Shown here: positions 6,431-10,954 of the stretch, piece after piece
Layout: every line of letters begins with the position of its first letter
Position numbering within the stretch: position 1 is the stretch's first letter
From: RGIG5327 sp045612485
GTDB lineage: Bacteria > Verrucomicrobiota > Lentisphaeria > Victivallales > UBA1829
Assembly: GCA_045612485.1 (NCBI GenBank)
Contig: JAZKZE010000005.1
Location: 1 to 10,954, forward strand
Length of the DNA stretch: 10,954 bases
Direction of reading: 5' to 3'
Notes under the pieces: model-generated
Database searches by the model: none
What the model was told of the DNA's origin: nothing
The model's input: only the letters and a program-made list of their open reading frames with translations
Made by a program: the position numbers and the translations under genes

Positions 6431-6814
6431 ATGGCTGAAACAAAGAAAAATAATGCCGTACTGGATTTCAACTGTCTGGAAGAAAATTGCAAAGGTGTAG
6501 TGAAATTCAATCTCAATGAACTGGATGTGAATGATTTCCAGGTACTCTGCCCTGTATGTCACAGGCCTTATGAATTTGATACTGAACTTACAGTAAAATT
6601 CCGGAAACTTGCCAATCTTATCACCGCGTTGCGGGAAGCAGAGCCCATTCTGGGATCTGCAAGTGTGGCAGTAACCGTTCCCGGCGGAGAAGTGAAAGTA
6701 CCCTATGTACTGCTCCTTACCAGACTCAATACCATGATCTCTCTGGAATTCGGCGACCGTAAAGTGGATTTCCATGTTCTCGTGGAACCCGCCTCCCCCG
6801 AAGCATTCCGCTGA
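6431..6814 (+). CDS. Small zinc-ribbon-like protein of unknown function
   Basis: The protein has 127 residues and matches no family I can name. Cys15 and Cys20 (NCLEENC) and Cys40 and Cys43 (CPVC) form a CX4C-X19-CX2C pattern typical of a zinc ribbon in the N-terminal third. The rest is a predicted helix (about 55-72) followed by beta-rich sequence (VAVTVPGG, KVPYVLLL, ISLEFGDRKVDFHVLVEP). There is no signal peptide or membrane segment, so it should be cytoplasmic. The ATG at 6431 is placed by AGGAGGC, 5 bases upstream. It lies 36 bases before secA on the same strand without a terminator between them, so the two are probably co-transcribed. A role in secretion, or as a nucleic-acid or protein-binding adaptor, is only suggested by position. 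An opposite-strand open frame overlapping it lacks comparable support. Confidence 0.8.
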   Translation: MAETKKNNAVLDFNCLEENCKGVVKFNLNELDVNDFQVLCPVCHRPYEFDTELTVKFRKLANLITALREAEPILGSASVAVTVPGGEVKVPYVLLLTRLNTMISLEFGDRKVDFHVLVEPASPEAFR

Positions 6815-6850
6815 GCTTTTCCGTGAACAACTTAATGAGGGAAAAAAACT

Positions 6851-9800
6851 ATGCTTACAAAATTTCTTAAAAAGATCTTCGGCAGCAAGTCCGGGCGTGA
6901 TGTAAAAAAATTACGCCCCCTTGTGGATAAGATCAATGCTCTGGAAGTCCAGTATCAGAAACTGACGGATGAAGAGCTTAAAGCAAAAACCCCTGAATTT
7001 CAGGAACGTCTGAAAAACGGGGAAACGACCGACGACATTCTCTGCGAAGCCTTTGCTGTGGTGAAAAATGCCTGCCGCCGCCTCTGCGGTACAAAAGCGA
7101 TCGTCTGCGACCATGAACTTACCTGGGATATGATCCCTTTTGATGTCCAGCTTATCGGCGGTATCGTCCTTCATCAGGGCAAGATCGCAGAAATGGCAAC
7201 CGGGGAAGGAAAGACTCTTGTAGCAACTCTTCCCCTCTACCTTAACGCCCTTACCGGCGGCAACTGTCAGCTTGTCACCGTCAACGATTATCTTGCCAGA
7301 CGTGACTCCCAGTGGATGGGAACGGTTTTCCGTTACCTGGGGCTGACTGTAGGCTGTATCCAGAATGATCAGGATCCGGAAGAACGCCGCGCCCAGTACA
7401 ACTGCAACATCACCTACGGTACCAACAGTGAATTCGGTTTTGACTATCTGCGGGATATGGGTATGGCATTCGACCGTTCCCAGCTGGTGCAGAGAGATCA
7501 CTTTTATGCCATCATCGACGAAGTGGACTCCATCCTCATCGACGAAGCAAGAACGCCTCTTATCATCTCCGGACCAGTGGCAGTTTCCACCAATCAGTTT
7601 GCCTCCCTCAAACCTCTCATCGCCGATCTTTTCAACAGACAGAATCTTCTCTGTTCAAGATTGATCCAGGAAGCCAGGACTCTTCTGGAAAAGGAAAACG
7701 CAACAGATGATGAAGAGGAACTTGCCATAAGAAAGCTCCTCCAGGTGAAATTCGGGATGCCCCGGCATAAACAGCTTGCCCATGTCCTTGAAGACAGCAG
7801 TATCCTGAAAGCTCTGGAAAAAATGGAAATGGCTGTCCGCAGTGAACAGAACCGGGGACTTTTACAGGATGTCCAGGCAGATCTTTTCTTTGCAATGGAT
7901 GAAAAACAGCATGAAGCCGACCTTACAGAAAAGGGCAGACAGGCTCTTGCCCCGGATGATCCGGATGCCTTCATCCTCCCCGATCTTCTGGAATCCATCC
8001 ACAATATCGAAAACGATACAAACTATTCTGAAAAAGAACGTCTTGCCAGGAAACAGGAGTTCCAGCAGGAATATATCCGCAAAAGCGAAAAATTGCAGAA
8101 CCTTTCCCAGCTTCTGCGTGCATACTGCCTTTTTGAAAAGGATGTACACTATGTAGTGGCGGAAGGACAGGTGCTTATCGTTGACGAACATACAGGAAGA
8201 ATCCTTCCCGGACGCCGTTTCAGCGACGGACTGCATCAGGCTCTGGAAGCCAAAGAGGATGTGACCATTGAACGGGAAACCCAGACCCTTGCCACTATTA
8301 CCATCCAGAACTATTTCCGTATGTACAAAAAACTTGCCGGTATGACCGGTACTGCGGAAACAGAAGCCGGGGAATTCCACCAGATCTACAAACTGGATGT
8401 GGTGGTCATCCCCACCAACCGTCCCTGTCAGAGAGTGGATATCCACGACTCCGTTTACAAAACAAGACGTGAAAAATTCAAAGCCGTCGTGGATGAAACT
8501 GTGGAAGCCTACAAAAGAGGTCAGCCTGTCCTGCTGGGTACCATCAGCGTGGAAGATTCCGAGATCCTGAGCAAGATGCTGAAACTCAGAAAGATCCCCC
8601 ACAACGTACTGAACGCCAAAAACCATGAACGGGAATCCGAGATCGTGGCGCAGGCGGGAAGAAAATATGCAGTTACCGTTGCCACCAATATGGCGGGCCG
8701 CGGTACTGACATTAAACTCGGCGAAGGTGCGGCGGAACTGGGCGGCCTTTTTGTTATCGGCAGTTCCCGCCATGATGCACGGCGTATCGACCGTCAGTTG
8801 AGAGGACGCTCCTCCCGTCAGGGGGATCCGGGTTCCTCCCGTTTCTATGTATCTCTGGAAGATAATCTTATGCGGCTCTTCGGTTCCGACAAGATCGTAA
8901 AGATCATGGAACACTTTGGTTTGGAGGAAGGGGAGGAATTGCAGCACCCCTGGCTTTCCAAATCCATTGAAACCGCCCAGAGAAGAGTGGAACAGTACCA
9001 TTTCTCCATCCGTAAACGCACACTGGAATACGATGATGTGATGAATAAGCAGAGAGAAGTCATTTACGGTTTCCGTAAAGAAACACTTTTCAATGATGAC
9101 TGCCGTTCTCTTATTTTCACCATTGTGGACAATGAAGTTTACCGGCATGTACAGAGAGCCATTGCGGAAGTGGATAAAGATTCCAACTGTCCCATCAACC
9201 TGCCCAAACTTGCCGCATGGCTCAATACCACATTCCCCATCGGGTTCGAGGAAAAAGAGCTTGCCATTTTCAAAGCAAAAGGTCAGCCGGATGTGGATAA
9301 GATCACAGACCTTGTGGTCAACCGGGTAAAAGAGATCTATGAGATCAAGGCTTCCGCCGAAGATCCGGAAGGTCTGAAATATCTGGAACGGAGCATCATC
9401 CTCAATGCCATCGACCGTTTGTGGCAGGATCATCTTTATGCCATGGACAGTCTGCGTGACAGCATCGGACTGCGTGCTTATGCACAGAAAGATCCTCTTG
9501 TGGAGTATAAACAGGAAGCCTTTGCCATGTTTGAAAATCTGATGGATGACATCAGTAACGAGATCATTGCAAAAATGTTCCTTTCCGCCACAAATATGGA
9601 AGCCTTCCAGAAAATGTTTGATGCCAATCCCAGAAGTCAGCAGCTCATATTCCAGAATATTGATGATGGAGTCTCCACCGGTGCCCCCCAGAGCCCTGTG
9701 GAATTTGACGGCAGTGAACTCCCCCCGGATGTTGCTTACAGCGGAGAAGGTCCCATGCCGGAACTGCCTCCGGAAATCGAGCTTACCTATCACAATGCTG

Positions 9801-9874
9801 CTCCCCAGATCGGCAGAAACGATCCCTGTCCCTGCGGAAGCGGCAAAAAATATAAAAAATGCTGTGGAAAATAA
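6851..9874 (+). CDS. secA: Preprotein translocase ATPase SecA
   Basis: The cytosolic and membrane-peripheral motor that drives unfolded preproteins through SecYEG. It has 1007 residues, longer than the roughly 900 of E. coli SecA. Motifs in order: Q-motif region near 92-110, Walker A MATGEGKT at 115-122, Walker B IIDEVDS at 221-227, ISGP at 239-242, LTEKG at 358-362 inside the preprotein cross-linking domain, VDEHTGR at 444-450, LAGMTGTAETEA at 495-506, ATNMAGRGTD at 611-620, QLRGRSSRQGD at 649-659, helical scaffold LEYDDVMNKQRE near 725-736, IDRLWQDHLYAMDSLR near 854-869, and the SEC-C zinc tail DPCPCGSGKKYKKCC at 991-1005. The extra length lies mainly at about 250-345 and 365-420, resembling Bacteroidetes-type SecA. 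A GAGGG ribosome binding site precedes the ATG. The long minus-strand open frame inside it is a shadow. Confidence 0.97.
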   Translation: MLTKFLKKIFGSKSGRDVKKLRPLVDKINALEVQYQKLTDEELKAKTPEFQERLKNGETTDDILCEAFAVVKNACRRLCGTKAIVCDHELTWDMIPFDVQLIGGIVLHQGKIAEMATGEGKTLVATLPLYLNALTGGNCQLVTVNDYLARRDSQWMGTVFRYLGLTVGCIQNDQDPEERRAQYNCNITYGTNSEFGFDYLRDMGMAFDRSQLVQRDHFYAIIDEVDSILIDEARTPLIISGPVAVSTNQFASLKPLIADLFNRQNLLCSRLIQEARTLLEKENATDDEEELAIRKLLQVKFGMPRHKQLAHVLEDSSILKALEKMEMAVRSEQNRGLLQDVQADLFFAMDEKQHEADLTEKGRQALAPDDPDAFILPDLLESIHNIENDTNYSEKERLARKQEFQQEYIRKSEKLQNLSQLLRAYCLFEKDVHYVVAEGQVLIVDEHTGRILPGRRFSDGLHQALEAKEDVTIERETQTLATITIQNYFRMYKKLAGMTGTAETEAGEFHQIYKLDVVVIPTNRPCQRVDIHDSVYKTRREKFKAVVDETVEAYKRGQPVLLGTISVEDSEILSKMLKLRKIPHNVLNAKNHERESEIVAQAGRKYAVTVATNMAGRGTDIKLGEGAAELGGLFVIGSSRHDARRIDRQLRGRSSRQGDPGSSRFYVSLEDNLMRLFGSDKIVKIMEHFGLEEGEELQHPWLSKSIETAQRRVEQYHFSIRKRTLEYDDVMNKQREVIYGFRKETLFNDDCRSLIFTIVDNEVYRHVQRAIAEVDKDSNCPINLPKLAAWLNTTFPIGFEEKELAIFKAKGQPDVDKITDLVVNRVKEIYEIKASAEDPEGLKYLERSIILNAIDRLWQDHLYAMDSLRDSIGLRAYAQKDPLVEYKQEAFAMFENLMDDISNEIIAKMFLSATNMEAFQKMFDANPRSQQLIFQNIDDGVSTGAPQSPVEFDGSELPPDVAYSGEGPMPELPPEIELTYHNAAPQIGRNDPCPCGSGKKYKKCCGK

Positions 9875-9900
9875 AGTAAAGTATAAAAAAGGAGATAAAA

Positions 9901-10776
9901 ATGGTTACTGTCGGAATCACCTCTTACAGTCTTTCCCGCGCAATAAACAGTGAAAAAATAAGTATTCCGGAAGCCATCCGTCTTGCTGCGGAACTTGGTG
10001 CAAAGCACTTTGAAGTAAGTCCTTCCGGAAAACTCATCCTCAACGGTAATGATGAACTTACTTCTCTTGTGAGAGAGGAAGTGAAAAAAGCCGGAATGGA
10101 ATTGAGTTCCTATACTGTGGGAGCCAACTTTGTCCAGCCCGATATGGAAGCATACCGTAAAGAGATCGAAAGAGTGAAAACGGAAGTGGAAGTTGGTGCA
10201 AAACTCGGCGTAACAAGAATGCGTCACGACTGCGGCTGGAGAGGCGGGGAGGAAAACACCCAGGAAAACTTTGAAAAAGATTTCCCCCTTTTCGTGGATG
10301 CCTGCGGTGAAATCGCGGATTATGCGGCAAAATACGGCATTACCACCAGCGTGGAAAATCACGGTTTCTATGTACAGAGCAGTGAACGGGTACGCCGTCT
10401 GATCGTTGCTGTGGGCAGAAAGAATTTCCGTACTACTCTGGACGTGGGCAACTTCCTCTGCGTGGATGAAGATCCGGTTTCCGCAGTTATGAACAATCTT
10501 CCCTACGCCTCCATGATCCACTTCAAGGATTTCCATATCCGCCGCCAGGCCACCCCTCCGCCGGATACAGCAGGCTACATCAAAACTCTCCACAACAAAT
10601 ATATCCGCGGAGCCATCACCGGTGACGGCGATGTGGATCTGGATACCATTTCCAAACTCATCAAGGCATCCAACTATGAAGGATTCCTTTCTGTTGAATT
10701 TGAAGGTTGGGGCGATTGCATCGAAGGATGCACAAGAGCCATGAAAAACGTTCTGGCGATCTTTGAAAGAAACTGA
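9901..10776 (+). CDS. Sugar phosphate isomerase/epimerase (xylose isomerase-like TIM barrel)
   Basis: The 291-residue protein belongs to the AP endonuclease 2/xylose isomerase-like TIM-barrel superfamily, whose members isomerise or epimerise sugars and inositols with a divalent metal. Strand ends carry the expected ligands: Glu152 in VENHG, Asp181 in LDVGN, His207 in IHFKDFH and Glu266 in VEFEG. GDGDVD at 241-246 is also typical. No signal peptide is seen, so it is probably cytoplasmic, and the substrate cannot be assigned. The ATG at 9901 follows AAGGAG, 26 bases after the secA stop, and a terminator follows the gene, so it appears to be the last member of the secA operon even though the functions look unrelated. 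A link to the uronate genes on the other strand is possible but not shown. Confidence 0.87.
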   Translation: MVTVGITSYSLSRAINSEKISIPEAIRLAAELGAKHFEVSPSGKLILNGNDELTSLVREEVKKAGMELSSYTVGANFVQPDMEAYRKEIERVKTEVEVGAKLGVTRMRHDCGWRGGEENTQENFEKDFPLFVDACGEIADYAAKYGITTSVENHGFYVQSSERVRRLIVAVGRKNFRTTLDVGNFLCVDEDPVSAVMNNLPYASMIHFKDFHIRRQATPPPDTAGYIKTLHNKYIRGAITGDGDVDLDTISKLIKASNYEGFLSVEFEGWGDCIEGCTRAMKNVLAIFERN

Positions 10777-10813
10777 TTTTTCCCGTATGGAAAAACAATC
10801 ATAAAAGACCGTG

Positions 10814-10864
10814 AAAAAGGGGCTGTTGCAAAACCTCAAAAAAGGTGAGCAACAGCCTTTTTTA
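10814..10864 (+). terminator. Rho-independent terminator after the secA operon
   Basis: GGCTGTTGC (10821-10829) pairs perfectly with GCAACAGCC (10849-10857). An inner ACCT/AGGT pairing lies within the loop, and T-rich TTTTTTT (10858-10864) follows. The A-rich stretch before the stem (10814-10818) gives a T-run on the opposite strand, so the element may stop transcription in both directions. Confidence 0.9.
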
Positions 10865-10884
10865 TTGTTTGAGCTGAATATTGG

Positions 10885-10920
10885 AGGTATAACAGGTCAT
10901 AACAGGGGAGAATTATACCT
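10885..10920. repeat. 8-bp inverted repeat containing a minus-strand TATAAT
   Basis: AGGTATAA (10885-10892) and TTATACCT (10913-10920) are perfect inverted copies 20 bases apart. Between and partly within them, ATAACAGG occurs twice (10889-10896 and 10899-10906). On the minus strand the right arm contains a perfect -10 box TATAAT (10917-10912), with a weak TTGTGT 15 bases upstream (10938-10933). It may be a promoter with an operator, pointing left toward the bidirectional terminator. Nothing else is seen in 10777-10954. Confidence 0.4.
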
Positions 10921-10954
10921 TATTTTATAAATACACAAGGCTATTTATTCCATT

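Noticed and set aside
6227..6775. 182-residue minus-strand open frame spanning the divergent promoters
   Set aside because: It overlaps the zinc-ribbon gene antisense and would run through both candidate promoters. The zinc-ribbon frame has a strong AGGAGGC and four patterned Cys, so it is preferred.
7862..9793. 643-residue minus-strand open frame inside secA
   Set aside because: It lies entirely opposite conserved SecA motifs, shows no domain and no convincing ribosome binding site. Long antisense frames are expected where few codons complement to stops.
9790..10839. 349-residue minus-strand open frame opposite the sugar isomerase
   Set aside because: It is a shadow of a gene with intact metal-ligand motifs and would begin inside the terminator hairpin.
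10819..10857. GGGGCTGTTGCAAAA resembling an insertion-sequence end
   Set aside because: The matching arm lies only 28 bases away and forms a hairpin followed by a T-run right after a gene. No transposase or target duplication is seen, so it is a terminator.
1..10954. Search for CRISPR arrays, tRNA or rRNA genes, transposases and phage genes
   Set aside because: I saw no regularly spaced repeats, no cloverleaf with a CCA end, no rRNA-like sequence and no mobile-element proteins in any frame.

Overview
The window looks like a chromosomal segment from an anaerobic, probably gut-associated bacterium of the PVC group, most likely Lentisphaerota (Victivallales-like). This is inferred from the gene families: a UxaE-type tagaturonate epimerase, a DUF4838 glycosidase-like protein, a stand-alone CBM9-like protein, and a SecA with Bacteroidetes-like insertions. 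I could not check it by a search. There are no rRNA or tRNA genes, no insertion sequences and no CRISPR array, and the genes look intact and vertically inherited.

Minus-strand operon (6157 down to 382). Five genes are packed with gaps of 19 to 43 bases, each with its own Shine-Dalgarno sequence: KDPG aldolase (eda), a Gfo/Idh/MocA oxidoreductase, a 625-residue DUF4838 protein, a 222-residue CBM9-like protein and tagaturonate epimerase (uxaE). A sigma70-like promoter with an overlapping imperfect inverted repeat lies upstream of eda, and a strong hairpin plus U-tract lies after uxaE. The two enzymes with clear functions belong to hexuronate catabolism: UxaE links the galacturonate branch to fructuronate, and Eda makes the final cleavage to pyruvate and glyceraldehyde 3-phosphate. 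The DUF4838 and CBM9-like proteins have no signal peptide, so the simplest reading is cytoplasmic handling of a uronate-containing oligosaccharide. Uronate isomerase, the mannonate steps and KDG kinase are not in the window and must be encoded elsewhere.

Divergent region (6158-6430). It holds two back-to-back candidate promoters and a short leader hairpin on the plus side.

Plus-strand operon (6431 to 10776). A small CX4C/CX2C zinc-ribbon-like protein of unknown function precedes secA (1007 residues, all motor motifs and a SEC-C zinc tail), followed 26 bases later by a xylose-isomerase-like TIM-barrel sugar isomerase/epimerase. A terminator with a 9-bp GC-containing stem closes the unit.

Edges. 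Positions 1-381 hold no complete gene. They contain a possible 3' end of an upstream reading frame (to 155), a perfect 17-bp AT-rich inverted repeat and the uxaE terminator. Positions 10777-10954 hold the plus-operon terminator and an inverted repeat containing a perfect minus-strand TATAAT.
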